NCBI RefSeq assembly: GCF_003044065.1
Contig: NZ_PZJJ01000001.1
Location: 186,001-250,000, forward strand
DNA from: Alkalicoccus saliphilus
Lineage (GTDB): Bacteria; Bacillota; Bacilli; Bacillales; Salisediminibacteriaceae
Direction: 5' to 3'
DNA length: 64,000 bases
In this document: positions 15,535 to 24,079 of the stretch, in pieces
Position numbering within the stretch: the stretch's first letter is position 1
Layout: every line of letters begins with the position of its first letter
Made by a program: the position numbers and the translations under genes
Notes under the pieces: generated by a model
The model's database searches: none
The model's input: the letters and a program-made list of their open reading frames with translations, nothing else
What the model was told of the DNA's origin: nothing

Positions 15535-16413
15535 TTATGCCGCTCTTTCAGATTGCTTTTCCGGACGCCTCAAGTTTTTGAACAACAATCCCTGTTTCGG
15601 TGCAAAAAGAAAGGCAAGCAGGAAAAACACGGATGCAGCAAGTACAATAGAGGCACCTGAAGCCACATCGTACATGACAGAAAAGAAAAGTCCGATCACT
15701 GCTGAGAGAGCTCCAAAAAAGGCGGAAAGTACGAGCATAACCGGGAATCTGTCTGTCAGCAGATAAGCCGTAGCACCTGGTGTAATCAGCATAGCTACAA
15801 CAAGAATGATTCCCACCGTCTGCAGGGAAGCCACCGTTACAAGTGAAAGAAGAAGCATAAACAAATAGTGTATCCATTTAACAGGAAGCCCTGCTGCCCT
15901 CGCCATCGTTTCATCAAACGTGCTGAGAAGAAGCGGGCGGTAAAATAACAGCACAGAAACTAATACAATTACTCCAATAATCAGTGTAATAACAAAATTC
16001 ACGGATGAAACAGCCAGCACATTTCCAAACAAATAGTGCATCAAATCCACGGATGTGCCTCTCAGGGAAGTCATAACGACGATCCCGAGAGCAAACATGG
16101 CGGTAAACATGATCCCGATGGCAGCATCATCTTTTATTCTGCTGTTTCTCGAAATAAATCCGATCGCAAGAGCTGTTACAACTCCCGTAATGAAAGCGCC
16201 GATAAACATGCTCGTACCAAGCATATACGAAAATACGACACCGGGAAGGACAGCATGGGAAATAGCATCCCCCATCAGCGCCATTCCCCTGAGAATGATA
16301 AAACATCCAATAACGCCACAAATAACACCGACCAGCAAGGCGGTTAAAAGAGCGCTTTGAAGGTACGGATACATCATCAGCTGGCTGGTAAAATTCTGTA
16401 TTTCGCTGATCAT
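15535..16413 (-). CDS. Manganese-type ABC transporter permease (MntC/MntD, ABC-3 family)
   Basis: This 292-residue integral membrane protein has about eight helices. It shows MGDAISHAVLPGVVFSYMLG (conserved at the start of ABC-3 permeases) and VGIILVVAMLITPGATAYLLT. The residues differ from the two zinc permeases in this window and match the Mn/Fe branch. It overlaps its ATPase gene by ATGA. No second permease and no solute-binding lipoprotein gene are adjacent, so the binding protein must be encoded elsewhere. Confidence 0.87.
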   Translation of the reverse strand: MISEIQNFTSQLMMYPYLQSALLTALLVGVICGVIGCFIILRGMALMGDAISHAVLPGVVFSYMLGTSMFIGAFITGVVTALAIGFISRNSRIKDDAAIGIMFTAMFALGIVVMTSLRGTSVDLMHYLFGNVLAVSSVNFVITLIIGVIVLVSVLLFYRPLLLSTFDETMARAAGLPVKWIHYLFMLLLSLVTVASLQTVGIILVVAMLITPGATAYLLTDRFPVMLVLSAFFGALSAVIGLFFSVMYDVASGASIVLAASVFFLLAFLFAPKQGLLFKNLRRPEKQSERAA

Positions 16414-17162
16414 GGGCCGACAACCACCATTTCCGAATCATCAGCCAGTACTGCAGCATTTCCCCCGTAAGCCTGTTTTAAATTCGCAGGAGTAAACACT
16501 TCCTTTACACCTCCTGAAGCAATAAGCTGCTTGTTTAATATAAGAATCTGATCAAAATATGTTTCTACTTTGCTTAGATCGTGATGGATAACAAAGATCG
16601 TTTTACCTTTTGACCTGAGCTGTTTAAGCAGATTAACGATGATTTCTTCCGAGTTTACGTCAATACCTACAAACGGCTCATCGAGAAAAAACAGATCTGT
16701 ATCCTGTGCGAGAGCTCTCGCGATAAAAACACGCTGCTGCTGCCCTCCGGAAAGTTCTCCGATCTGCCGGTTCTTATATTCCTCCATTCCCACTTCCTCC
16801 AGTGCTTCCTCTGCCCGTTCCCGGTCTTTTCTGCTTACGTTTCTATACCACGGAACATGAACATATCTGCCCATCAAAACTACGTCCTTTACAAGAACGG
16901 GAAAATCCCAGTCTATCGAAGTGCGCTGAGGTACGTAAGCAATATTTTTTCTTATGTGATCCACTTTCTGTCCGAAGACAGATACCGATCCCCTGTACTT
17001 TACAAGCCCGAGCACCGCTTTCATCAACGTTGATTTCCCCGCCCCGTTCGGGCCGACTACTCCGATAATATTACCTTCTTCCACGTTCAGTGAAATATTT
17101 TCGATTGCTGTGTTTCCGTAATAATGTACTGATACATTTTTTAATTCTATTGTTTGTTTCAT
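16410..17162 (-). CDS. Manganese-type ABC transporter ATPase (MntB-like)
   Basis: This 250-residue ABC ATPase has Walker A GPNGAGKSTL, Q-loop YVPQRTSIDWDFP, signature LSGGQQQRVFIARALAQ and Walker B DLFFLDEPFVGID. The QRTSIDWDFPV segment is typical of Mn/Zn-family importers. AAAGGAGG precedes the ATG at 17162. An MntR-like palindrome between the SigA promoter and the gene supports manganese as substrate and repression by Mn-bound MntR. This is inference from the operator, because the protein alone cannot separate Mn from Zn or Fe. Confidence 0.88.
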   Translation of the reverse strand: MKQTIELKNVSVHYYGNTAIENISLNVEEGNIIGVVGPNGAGKSTLMKAVLGLVKYRGSVSVFGQKVDHIRKNIAYVPQRTSIDWDFPVLVKDVVLMGRYVHVPWYRNVSRKDRERAEEALEEVGMEEYKNRQIGELSGGQQQRVFIARALAQDTDLFFLDEPFVGIDVNSEEIIVNLLKQLRSKGKTIFVIHHDLSKVETYFDQILILNKQLIASGGVKEVFTPANLKQAYGGNAAVLADDSEMVVVGP

Positions 17163-17201
17163 TTGTGGTCCTCCTTTCCAATCAAAACTTGTGTGATAAC
17201 T

Positions 17202-17227
17202 AAAAAGTTTCCTTAATACAACTTTTT
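17202..17227. promoter_or_regulatory. MntR-like operator
   Basis: AAAAAGTT and AACTTTTT flank a 10-nt centre. Read on the minus strand, the core TTGTATTAAGGAAACT resembles known B. subtilis MntR boxes. It overlaps the transcription start region of the Mn-type ABC operon. Confidence 0.65.
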
Positions 17228-17238
17228 CTGCTGATTCT

Positions 17239-17267
17239 ATTATAATTCATATCGTTTCTCATGGCAA
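17239..17267 (-). promoter_or_regulatory. SigA promoter of the Mn-type ABC operon
   Basis: On the minus strand, TTGCCA and TATAAT are separated by 17 nt. Confidence 0.85.
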
Positions 17268-17512
17268 ATGTCTTCATCCGTCTTTACAAACTGCTTTCTC
17301 CATAAATTATTTCCTTAACGGAACGTTTTCCAGTAATACACACCATCAATACATGAAAATAAAAGTGTTGTTAAATGGGAATGCTTTTTCATAAGAAGAT
17401 GCTTAAACGGGAATCTCAAACCGCAGAGGCAGTTCCCGGCATCATTCGGAGGAAATTTTGCCAAAGGCGTTGAAGTTTTTACCCGGTCTGTCTGTTACTT
17501 ATGAACGGAATA
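17268..17512. other. Gene-free stretch between the Mn transporter promoter and nfo
   Basis: No convincing gene is seen here. An inverted repeat CGGGAA/TTCCCG lies near 17409-17440. A short TTG-started frame follows an AGGAGG-like motif at 17449 and would run about 40 codons through the nfo terminator. I regard it as chance. Confidence 0.4.
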
Positions 17513-17565
17513 TAAAAAAAGCCCTCCGTTATAAAGAGAAAGTAAAATTCTCATTAACAGAAGGC
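17513..17565 (-). terminator. Terminator of nfo
   Basis: An 11-bp stem, GCCCTCCGTTA (17521-17531) with TAACAGAAGGC (17555-17565), includes two G-U pairs in the minus-strand RNA. It is followed by seven T on the minus strand. Confidence 0.75.
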
Positions 17566-17575
17566 GTACAGCTGC

Positions 17576-18478
17576 TTATTTGATAGATATTTCTGCGGTT
17601 AATTCATCTTTCAGCGATGCATCAAATTGACGCTGTCGAAGCATAGCAATTTCTCGTTCGTACGGAGCCTTTTTGTTCTTTTTATCCGGTCCTACATAAG
17701 GTGTTTCAAGTATTTTGGGAATATCTTTAAAAGCCTCATGATAAACGATTCTCTCGATTGCGTCGTATCCAATATATCCGAAGCCGATGTTTTCATGACG
17801 ATCCTTATGGGCTCCCTGTTCATTTTTACTGTCATTTACGTGAAGTACCTTTATACGGTCGAGGCCGACAGTCTGATCAAAATGCTGCAGTGTTGCGTCG
17901 AGGTCGTTTACCAGGTCATATCCGGCATCGTGTACGTGACACGTGTCAAAGCAGACGGAAAGACGGTGGTTGTGTGTTACTCCATCGATTATTTCTGCTA
18001 TTTCTTCAAATGTTCTGCCGCATTCGGATCCTTTACCGGCCATGGTTTCCAATGCAATCTGAACGTCCTGATCCGGATCAATAACTTCATTCAGACCTTC
18101 TACGATTTTTGCAATTCCTTTTTCAGCCCCCTGACCGACATGAGCCCCCGGATGCAGAACGATCTGCTTCGCACCGAGTGCTTCCGTCCGGTCAATTTCA
18201 CTTTTGAGAAAATCGACACCAAGCTGGTATGTTTCCGGTTTTACACTGTTAGCAATGTTAATGATATAAGGAGCGTGCACAACAATATTGGAAATATTAT
18301 GTTCCTTCATGTGCGCCTGCCCCTGATTGATGTTCAGATCCTCCACAGATTTACGTCTCGTATTCTGTGGAGCACCTGTATAAATCATAAATGTATCTGC
18401 TCCGTAAGAGGCGGCTTCCTCACTTGCCGCCAGGAGCATCTTCTTTCCATTCATTGAAACATGGGATCCAAGAAGCAT
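17576..18478 (-). CDS. nfo: Nfo, endonuclease IV (AP endonuclease)
   Basis: This 300-residue trinuclear-zinc enzyme cleaves 5' of abasic sites in base excision repair. It shows [64 protein letters not shown] and [20 protein letters not shown]. These contain the His/Asp/Glu metal ligands of the family. Length is typical. It lies 21 nt downstream of cshB and is probably cotranscribed with it. Synteny matches B. subtilis yqfR-yqfS. Confidence 0.97.
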   Translation of the reverse strand: MLLGSHVSMNGKKMLLAASEEAASYGADTFMIYTGAPQNTRRKSVEDLNINQGQAHMKEHNISNIVVHAPYIINIANSVKPETYQLGVDFLKSEIDRTEALGAKQIVLHPGAHVGQGAEKGIAKIVEGLNEVIDPDQDVQIALETMAGKGSECGRTFEEIAEIIDGVTHNHRLSVCFDTCHVHDAGYDLVNDLDATLQHFDQTVGLDRIKVLHVNDSKNEQGAHKDRHENIGFGYIGYDAIERIVYHEAFKDIPKILETPYVGPDKKNKKAPYEREIAMLRQRQFDASLKDELTAEISIK

Positions 18479-18499
18479 TGTTTCTCCTCCTGACAGGTA

Positions 18500-19783
18500 T
18501 TATTTTTTTCTTCGGTCAATGCGGCGCTTCCGCTTCATTTCCCGCTCGGCTTTTTCACGTGCTTTTTTCTTATATCCGGGTTTCACTTTTGTTGTTTTTT
18601 TCTTTGGAGGCAGAGGAGCTTCCTTCTGTTTCGGCCGGCTGTCGCTTCGTTTCTCTACCGTTTTCCAGCTCCCCTGCTTCCATTCTTTATATACAAACTG
18701 TATACCGCGCTGTTTCAGCTTGGCAATTGCTGCCTCATCCGTCCGGCCATAAATCGTCAGGGCCATTCCGTCCCACCCGGCTCTTGCTGTTCTTCCGACC
18801 CGGTGCACGTAATACTCCAGCTCTGTTGGTATTTCCGCATTAATTATGTGACTCACACCTGTAATATCAATACCACGCGCGATCAAATCTGTCGCTACCA
18901 CGTATTGAATCTCGGCGTCCTGCAGTTTTTTCAATACTTTTTTTCTTTTTCTCGGTGGAACTCCTCCATGAAGGACGTCGACGTTCAGTCCTTTATCCAG
19001 AAGCACCTTGTAAAATTCATCTGCTGACTCTTTCGTATTCGCAAAAATAATGGCAAGAAACGGATTGATTCTATCTGTCAGACGGGAAAGAACTTCTTTT
19101 CTTTCTCTGTCGCGGTCGTTGATCAGCCAGTGCTCTATCTTCTGCGGTGCAGCTGTTTCCGGCTCCACTTCCACCTGTTTCGGCTGATTCATATATTTTT
19201 TAAGAAATGGCATGAGACTTTCCGGAATCGTCGCAGAGAAAACGAGCAGCTGTACATTCTCGTGCAGAGAAGCTGCAATGCCGTTTACTTCTTCAAGAAA
19301 CCCAAGGTCCAGCATCTGATCAGCTTCATCCACGACAAAGCCTTTTACTGCGTCTGTCTTAATGGCATTTTCTCTAATCATATCCAGTACTCTTCCCGGG
19401 GTTCCGACTATAATGTGCGGTTTCTGGGAAACTTTTTCGGCCATACGCTTCCGATCGGTTCCCCCGACAATAAGCTGGGAAGTAACATCTGTCCCTTCAG
19501 TATAGACCTGACATACATCATACAGCTGAGAAGCAAGCTCTCTTGTCGGAGCTGTTATCAAATACTGGGTTTCCCGCTGGCTTGTATTTATCTGATTGAT
19601 AATCGGAAGAAGAAAAGCCAGAGTTTTACCGGTTCCGGTCTGGGATTTTCCGATAACATCGCTTCCTTTATCTATGGAAGGAATAAGTCTCTCCTGTATA
19701 ACTGTCGGCTGCTCAATCCCCTCTTTTTTTAACGTTTCAATTAACACGGGGTTCAGCTGAAATCTTTCAAAGTTATGTTTCAT
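18500..19783 (-). CDS. cshB: CshB, DEAD-box RNA helicase
   Basis: This 427-residue ATP-dependent RNA helicase has a complete helicase core: Q motif FERFQLNPVLIETL, motif I SQTGTGKT, Ia PTRELASQ, II VVDEADQMLDLGF, III SAT, V ATDLIARGIDI and VI HRVGRTARAG. A basic, lysine/arginine-rich tail (residues 375-427) is typical of the CshB/YqfR group and probably binds RNA. These helicases help in cold adaptation, ribosome assembly and RNA turnover. Its position upstream of nfo agrees with B. subtilis yqfR. Confidence 0.93.
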   Translation of the reverse strand: MKHNFERFQLNPVLIETLKKEGIEQPTVIQERLIPSIDKGSDVIGKSQTGTGKTLAFLLPIINQINTSQRETQYLITAPTRELASQLYDVCQVYTEGTDVTSQLIVGGTDRKRMAEKVSQKPHIIVGTPGRVLDMIRENAIKTDAVKGFVVDEADQMLDLGFLEEVNGIAASLHENVQLLVFSATIPESLMPFLKKYMNQPKQVEVEPETAAPQKIEHWLINDRDRERKEVLSRLTDRINPFLAIIFANTKESADEFYKVLLDKGLNVDVLHGGVPPRKRKKVLKKLQDAEIQYVVATDLIARGIDITGVSHIINAEIPTELEYYVHRVGRTARAGWDGMALTIYGRTDEAAIAKLKQRGIQFVYKEWKQGSWKTVEKRSDSRPKQKEAPLPPKKKTTKVKPGYKKKAREKAEREMKRKRRIDRRKK

Positions 19784-19904
19784 TTATTCATCATCCTTTT
19801 TATTCGTACCTGTACGTTCAAAATCACTAACAGTTTATTTTAGCATGAATGCATCCGTGTGCCTACTGTTATGTGAGTTATGATTAGGCTTATTTTTTGG
19901 AATA

Positions 19905-19913
19905 TGGTAAACT
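19905..19913 (+). promoter_or_regulatory. Possible extended -10 promoter for the CarD gene
   Basis: TG-G-TAAACT lies 33 nt upstream of the start codon. The -35 region is weak. Confidence 0.4.
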
Positions 19914-19945
19914 GGTACTATTACACAAAGATAGGAGGAGTGCGC

Positions 19946-20440
19946 ATGTTTAAAGTAGGAGATCATGTCGTATATCCCGGACACGGTGCTGGAAAAGTAC
20001 AGGAAGTTATGGAAAAAACAATTTTAAATGAGAAACAGCTGTACTTTGTCGTATTTTTCCCTCTACAAGGTATTACGCTTATGCTTCCTGAAAAAAAAGT
20101 TATGAAGTCGGGGCTGCGTCCGGTTACAGACGCGGACCATCTGATGCAGCTTCTCGCAGACTGCGGAAGGAAAAATATTATGGAAGAATTTCAAAAGCCT
20201 TCCCGCCGTCAGGACGAACGGCTTGCTTCAGGCACTATTGAAGACTGCATCGAAGTTTATTTCGAGCTGACATGCAAGAAATCCCACAGTCCACAGAAAC
20301 TCCACATAGAAGAAAAGAAAAGCCTCGATCTTGCACGGAAACTTTTAATCAGTGAACTCATGCTTGTTCATAACACTACTGAGATGGAAGCTGTTTCCAT
20401 GCTTGAAGCCCGGGTAAATACTCCTCTTAAAGAAGCATAA
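19946..20440 (+). CDS. CarD/CdnL-like transcription regulator (stand-alone RNAP-interacting domain)
   Basis: This 164-residue protein begins FKVGDHVVYPGHGAGKVQEV, the hallmark of the CarD/TRCF RNA-polymerase beta-interaction domain (residues 1-60). A helical domain with conserved SLDLARKLLISELMLV near the C-terminus follows. CarD-type proteins bind the RNAP beta lobe and stabilise open complexes, often at rRNA and stress promoters. The start at 19946 follows AGGAGGAG. A longer in-frame extension upstream is not supported. It stands alone between cshB and ispH, where B. subtilis carries the unrelated yqfQ. Confidence 0.88.
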   Translation: MFKVGDHVVYPGHGAGKVQEVMEKTILNEKQLYFVVFFPLQGITLMLPEKKVMKSGLRPVTDADHLMQLLADCGRKNIMEEFQKPSRRQDERLASGTIEDCIEVYFELTCKKSHSPQKLHIEEKKSLDLARKLLISELMLVHNTTEMEAVSMLEARVNTPLKEA

Positions 20441-20461
20441 CCCTTTCAGGATGAACATTAT

Positions 20462-20490
20462 TTGTCACAACTTTTCTCCCGTACTATAAT
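20462..20490 (+). promoter_or_regulatory. SigA promoter of ispH
   Basis: TTGTCA and TATAAT are separated by 17 nt, 39 nt before the ATG. A perfect inverted repeat, CGTACT (20480-20485) and AGTACG (20497-20502), overlaps the -10 box. Confidence 0.85.
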
Positions 20491-20529
20491 GGAAACAGTA
20501 CGAACTCAACCGGAGGAGGATTTAGTCGA

Positions 20530-21489
20530 ATGGAAGTATTAAAAATATCCCCCCGCGGCTACTGTTACGGTGTAGTAGACGCAATGGTAATGGCTAAAGA
20601 AGCAGCAGCAAACCCTGATCTGCCGAGGCCGATTTATATTCTGGGGATGATTGTCCATAATAAACATGTAACCGACGCATTTGAAGAAGACGGAGTTGTT
20701 ACGCTCGATGGTGAAAACCGTCTTGATATACTGCGAAAAGTGGAAAAAGGAACAGTTATTTATACCGCGCACGGTGTTTCTCCTGAAGTCAGACGCCTTG
20801 CTGACGAAAAAGGCCTGACTGCGATAGATGCCACCTGTCCCGATGTGACTGTGACACACGATCTGATACGCGGACGTATGGATCAGGGATACGAATTTAT
20901 TTATATAGGTAAACACGGCCATCCAGAACCGGAGGGTGCCATCGGTGTGGCTCCCGATATTGTTCATCTCGTTGAAAACCTTGAGGATGTAGCTGATCTT
21001 GATATTAAATCGGATAAAATTATTATTACAAATCAGACGACGATGAGCCAGTGGGACGTCCGTCATCTTATAAAAGCCGCAGCGGATAAATATCCTCATG
21101 CCGAAATTCATAATGAAATCTGCAATGCCACGCAGGTAAGACAGGAAGCCGTTGCAGAACAGGCCGGAGGAGCAGATCTCCTGCTCGTTGTCGGAGACCC
21201 GAAAAGTAATAACTCCAACCGCCTCGCGCAGGTTTCCAAAGAAGTTGCAGGTACACCTTCCTACCGTATAAGCAACGTATTTGATATCAATGTAGAATGG
21301 CTCCGCGGTATAAATAAAGTAGCTGTAACAGCCGGAGCAAGTACTCCTACACTGATTACAAAAGAGGTTATCAGATTTCTCGAGCAGTTCGATGAAGATG
21401 ACCCTCATACGTGGGATACTACGAGCATGGTAAAACTATCTAAAATCCTTCCGAAAATCCGTAAAAAAAGGAATCCCGGGGCTAAATAA
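20530..21489 (+). CDS. ispH: IspH, HMBPP reductase
   Basis: This 319-residue [4Fe-4S] enzyme makes IPP and DMAPP in the last step of the MEP pathway. The three cluster cysteines are visible at C12 (RGYCYGV), C103 (ATCPDVT) and C198 (ICNATQ). Conserved histidines lie in GMIVHNKHV and YTAHGVSP, and TTMSQ and [11 protein letters not shown] complete the pattern. Length is typical of the Gram-positive form. It is expressed from its own strong promoter and ends at a hairpin. Synteny matches B. subtilis yqfP. Confidence 0.98.
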   Translation: MEVLKISPRGYCYGVVDAMVMAKEAAANPDLPRPIYILGMIVHNKHVTDAFEEDGVVTLDGENRLDILRKVEKGTVIYTAHGVSPEVRRLADEKGLTAIDATCPDVTVTHDLIRGRMDQGYEFIYIGKHGHPEPEGAIGVAPDIVHLVENLEDVADLDIKSDKIIITNQTTMSQWDVRHLIKAAADKYPHAEIHNEICNATQVRQEAVAEQAGGADLLLVVGDPKSNNSNRLAQVSKEVAGTPSYRISNVFDINVEWLRGINKVAVTAGASTPTLITKEVIRFLEQFDEDDPHTWDTTSMVKLSKILPKIRKKRNPGAK

Positions 21490-21498
21490 ACAGATATG

Positions 21499-21550
21499 AA
21501 AGCTTGAAGCTCCTCCCGCATGCTGCGACGAGAGAGCTTCAAGCTTTTTT
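21499..21550 (+). terminator. Terminator of ispH
   Basis: An AAAGCTTGAAGCTC/GAGCTTCAAGCTTT stem (14 bp) is followed by a T-run. Confidence 0.85.
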
Positions 21551-21660
21551 ATGCAGATATTTAAAGCGTTCCTCCGGATAAGATATTAACTTCAGCCGCC
21601 CATGCCGAAACAGGAGCTTCAGGCCCATCCCGCTCTCCAAATACGGCAGCATTAACACAA

Positions 21661-21691
21661 AAAAACTGATCCGGATCTCGGATCAGTTTTT
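21661..21691. terminator. Hairpin with the same stem as the yqfO terminator
   Basis: AAAAACTGATCCG/CGGATCAGTTTTT has a 5-nt loop and T-runs on both strands. The stem sequence is nearly identical to the hairpin 460 bp downstream at 22120-22151. Confidence 0.7.
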
Positions 21692-21740
21692 CCAGAGTGT
21701 TGATTAAGTCTTGGTTTCAGAATAATTATTCTTCTGAATG

Positions 21741-21873
21741 TATAGCTTTCTCCTGCACTCCCCGGCGGAAGCTTGCCGTGGGGCTCGCCGTCAGCTGTTT
21801 GCCCTGCGGCCGTGTAGGATCTTCCGACTTCGCTCTATCCCACCGGCGTCCCCGCCGGACGTTCCGGAGGAAA
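21741..21873 (-). repeat. Intergenic GC-rich repeat element, copy A
   Basis: Read on the minus strand, this shows ATAGAGCGAAGTCGGAAGATCC, then AGCTGACGGCGAGCC and GCAGGAGAAAG. This is the layout of a GC-rich intergenic repeat common in Bacillus-related genomes. It is in inverted orientation to copy B, and the shared core GGAAGATCC lies at 21817-21825. No gene is seen in this stretch. Confidence 0.5.
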
Positions 21874-21942
21874 AAGCATCTCCTTTATGAAAGAAAAGAC
21901 GGAATCAACACGTTTTTAGAAGAGAAACCTTCTTTTTATTTT

Positions 21943-22080
21943 CCTGCTGGAGCTGCAGCAGGCGACTCCGAGGCGAGATAGGACGAGCGGAAGATCCATT
22001 TCTTCCGAGCATGGAGAGGAAGAAATTAGCTGAGGCCGGCCCGCCCGGAAAGCGTCCTGAGGAGGCGAAAGCAGGAAATC
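21943..22080 (+). repeat. Intergenic GC-rich repeat element, copy B
   Basis: This shows GGCGACTCCGAGGCGAGATA, GGAAGATCC (21989-21997), AGCTGAGGCCGGCC, CCGGAAAGCG and GCAGGAAATC in the same order as copy A but on the other strand. The two copies have diverged. The 666 bp between ispH and yqfO hold these repeats and hairpins but no credible gene. Confidence 0.5.
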
Positions 22081-22119
22081 GCATAGGCATGTATAAAAAA
22101 CACTTTATAAACAACCTGA

Positions 22120-22151
22120 AAAAACTGATCCGGCATTCCGGATCAGTTTTT
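22120..22151 (-). terminator. Terminator of yqfO
   Basis: AAAAACTGATCCGG/CCGGATCAGTTTTT is a 14-bp stem with a 4-nt loop, five bases after the yqfO stop. Confidence 0.85.
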
Positions 22152-22155
22152 CAGC

Positions 22156-23274
22156 TTATACAAAGCGAAAGGGGTCGGTATTAACAGCTGAAACAATTAC
22201 TTCCGTCTCCCATTTTTCTTCCTTCACAAAATTGTTGAGCCTGTCTGCTGTATCCTGCTTCATGATCTGTTCAACATGATGTCCGGGATCGATCATCATG
22301 AGCCCTTCCATCCAGGCGTCATGAGCTACATGAAAATACAGATCTCCGGTTACGTAGACGTCAGCTCCTTTATGAAGGGCTGTCATTGCATATTTGTTTC
22401 CATCCCCGCCGAGTACTGCCACTTTCTCCACTTCAGCTGACCCGTCACCGACAACCCGGAGCCCTTCGACACCGAATGCTTTTTTTACTTTCTCTGCAAA
22501 ATCATTCAGCGTCGTTTTTTCCGGAAGCCTGCCAATACGCCCAAGCCCCTGTTTCCTGCCAGGGACCGCCATATCGAAAATATCGTAGGCCACTTCTTCA
22601 TATGGATGGGCTTTTTTTACTGCCTGCAGAACTTTCTTTTCCTCTGACGCATAAAAAAGTGTTTCTACTTTTTCCTCCGCCGGTCTTTCCAATTTGCCGG
22701 GTTCTCCGATAAATGGATCTGCCCCTGCTTCGGGACGGAAAGCCCCTCTGCCTTCTGTTGAAAAGGAACAGTGCGTATAATTGCCTATGTGGCCTGCCCC
22801 CGCATTTCCGAGCGCTTCCCGAAGGTCATCTGCGTGATCTACTGGAACAAAAACACTGAGTTTCTTCAAGGTATCTTCAAAAAGGGGAACGAGCACTTCT
22901 GTATTTTCCAGCTGAAGAGCATCAGCCATAAGGTCGTTGACTCCACCTTCTGTAACATCGAGATTAGTGTGCGCGGCGTAAACCGTTATATCATGCTTAA
23001 TCAGTTTTTCAACCGTTCGTCCATAGGCTGTATCTGTATTTAGTACTTTAATTGGACGGAAAAGAAGCGGATGATGGGCGATAATTAAATCCACTTCCGC
23101 CTCAACAGCTTCATCAACCACCGGTTCCAGCACATCGAGCGTTACCATAACTTTTCGAACCGGTTTCTGAAGAGAACCTACCTGCAGTCCGATTTTATCC
23201 CCCTCCACAGCAAGGTGTTTAGGAGAATATTTTTCAAATGCCTGTATAATTGTTTGAGCATGTGCCTGTTTCAA
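22156..23274 (-). CDS. yqfO: YqfO, Nif3-like dinuclear metal-centre protein
   Basis: This is a roughly 372-residue member of the NIF3/GTP cyclohydrolase I type 2 superfamily. The N-terminal half has KIGLQVGS, DLIIAHHPLLF (metal-binding HH) and VYAAHTNLDVTEGG. A PII-like insertion (about residues 125-230, VFVPVDHADDLREALGNAGAG, HPYEEVAYDIF) follows. The C-terminal half has VLGGDGNKY, DVYVTGDLYFHVAHDA and DPGHHVEQ. The function is unresolved in bacteria. I chose the TTG at 23272-23274, eight nt after GGAGGAGGT and overlapping the trmK stop as TTGA. An ATG seven codons upstream has no ribosome binding site. Confidence 0.88.
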   Translation of the reverse strand: MKQAHAQTIIQAFEKYSPKHLAVEGDKIGLQVGSLQKPVRKVMVTLDVLEPVVDEAVEAEVDLIIAHHPLLFRPIKVLNTDTAYGRTVEKLIKHDITVYAAHTNLDVTEGGVNDLMADALQLENTEVLVPLFEDTLKKLSVFVPVDHADDLREALGNAGAGHIGNYTHCSFSTEGRGAFRPEAGADPFIGEPGKLERPAEEKVETLFYASEEKKVLQAVKKAHPYEEVAYDIFDMAVPGRKQGLGRIGRLPEKTTLNDFAEKVKKAFGVEGLRVVGDGSAEVEKVAVLGGDGNKYAMTALHKGADVYVTGDLYFHVAHDAWMEGLMMIDPGHHVEQIMKQDTADRLNNFVKEEKWETEVIVSAVNTDPFRFV

Positions 23275-23975
23275 TACAATACCTCCTCCAGCCATTTCAT
23301 TTTTTGCTGCAGTTCCTCTTCCCTGTGTCTTGCCTGTTTTTGTCTGGCGAGCTGCAGCTGACTGTATATTCTTTTCAGCTGATCATATTCCCTTTCCCAT
23401 TTAACATGAAACGCTTCCGGCCGTTTTTCCATTAAGTAGGGTCCCAGCCAAAGCTGTTTTCTTATCTTATCCGCTTCGTATGGGTCCACCCCTGAGCGGT
23501 CTGCTGCGAGTATTTCGTATACATGCCCATCTTCCATTACTATAGCTTCATCGATTAACGACCACCCATTGCTCTTCAGCCAGTATCTCACCTGATCAGC
23601 AGCTACATTCGGCTGAAGAACAAGTCTTTTCACGTCCGGCAGATATTTCTGCCCTTTTTTCAGGATGGATACAATTAATGGGCCGCCCATCCCTGCTATT
23701 ACTACCGTGTCTGCTTTTCTTCCTTCAAGAACGCTCAAACCGTCTCCCTGCCGTGCTTCCACCCGGCCTTCCAGATCATTTGCCCGGATTTTTTCAATAG
23801 CCGAAGCGTACGGGCCTTCATTAAGCTCTCCGGCAATTCCGTATTCACATAACCCGTTTCCTACGAGATATACGGGAAGATAGGCATGATCGGAACCTAT
23901 GTCAGCAACCGTTCCTTCCTCCAATACATATTCTGCTACCTTTTCAAGCCGTTTTGATAAATGCTGCTCATTCAC
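23271..23975 (-). CDS. trmK: TrmK, tRNA (adenine(22)-N1)-methyltransferase
   Basis: This 234-residue SAM-dependent enzyme methylates N1 of A22 in the tRNA D-loop. Motif I is VADIGSDHAYLPVYLV, followed by EVNEGP-like ELNEGP, RQGDGL, VIAGMGGPLIVSIL and LQPN. The C-terminal ~70 residues form the coiled-coil characteristic of TrmK. The GTG at 23975 follows AGGTGG and aligns with the start of B. subtilis TrmK (MNE.KLSKRL). It is coupled to yqfO. In B. subtilis the order trmK-yqfO downstream of sigA is the same. Confidence 0.9.
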   Translation of the reverse strand: MNEQHLSKRLEKVAEYVLEEGTVADIGSDHAYLPVYLVGNGLCEYGIAGELNEGPYASAIEKIRANDLEGRVEARQGDGLSVLEGRKADTVVIAGMGGPLIVSILKKGQKYLPDVKRLVLQPNVAADQVRYWLKSNGWSLIDEAIVMEDGHVYEILAADRSGVDPYEADKIRKQLWLGPYLMEKRPEAFHVKWEREYDQLKRIYSQLQLARQKQARHREEELQQKMKWLEEVLY

Positions 23976-24021
23976 CTGTACCACCTATTTTCTTAAAATT
24001 TCTCATATCTGCATACATTTT

Positions 24022-24077
24022 ACCAACAAAGAAGGTGTCTTAAAAGAAAATCCTTTAAGACACCCTGCTTTGTTGGT
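24022..24077. terminator. Long hairpin between cccA and trmK
   Basis: ACCAACAAAG and CTTTGTTGGT enclose GGTGTCTTAAAAG and CCTTTAAGACACC, giving more than 20 paired bases. It lies directly after the cccA stop on the minus strand but has no U-run. It may act as a terminator, an mRNA 3' end or a processing site. Confidence 0.55.
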
Positions 24078-24079
24078 TA

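Noticed and set aside
17459-17581. TTG-started 40-codon frame after an AGGAGG-like motif before nfo
   Set aside because: It runs through the nfo terminator hairpin into the end of nfo and has no promoter or known relative. Chance occurrence is more likely.
21697-22114. Two overlapping frames (21697-21981 plus, 21905-22114 minus) between ispH and yqfO
   Set aside because: Both are made from the GC-rich inverted repeats and lack a coding pattern or conserved motifs.
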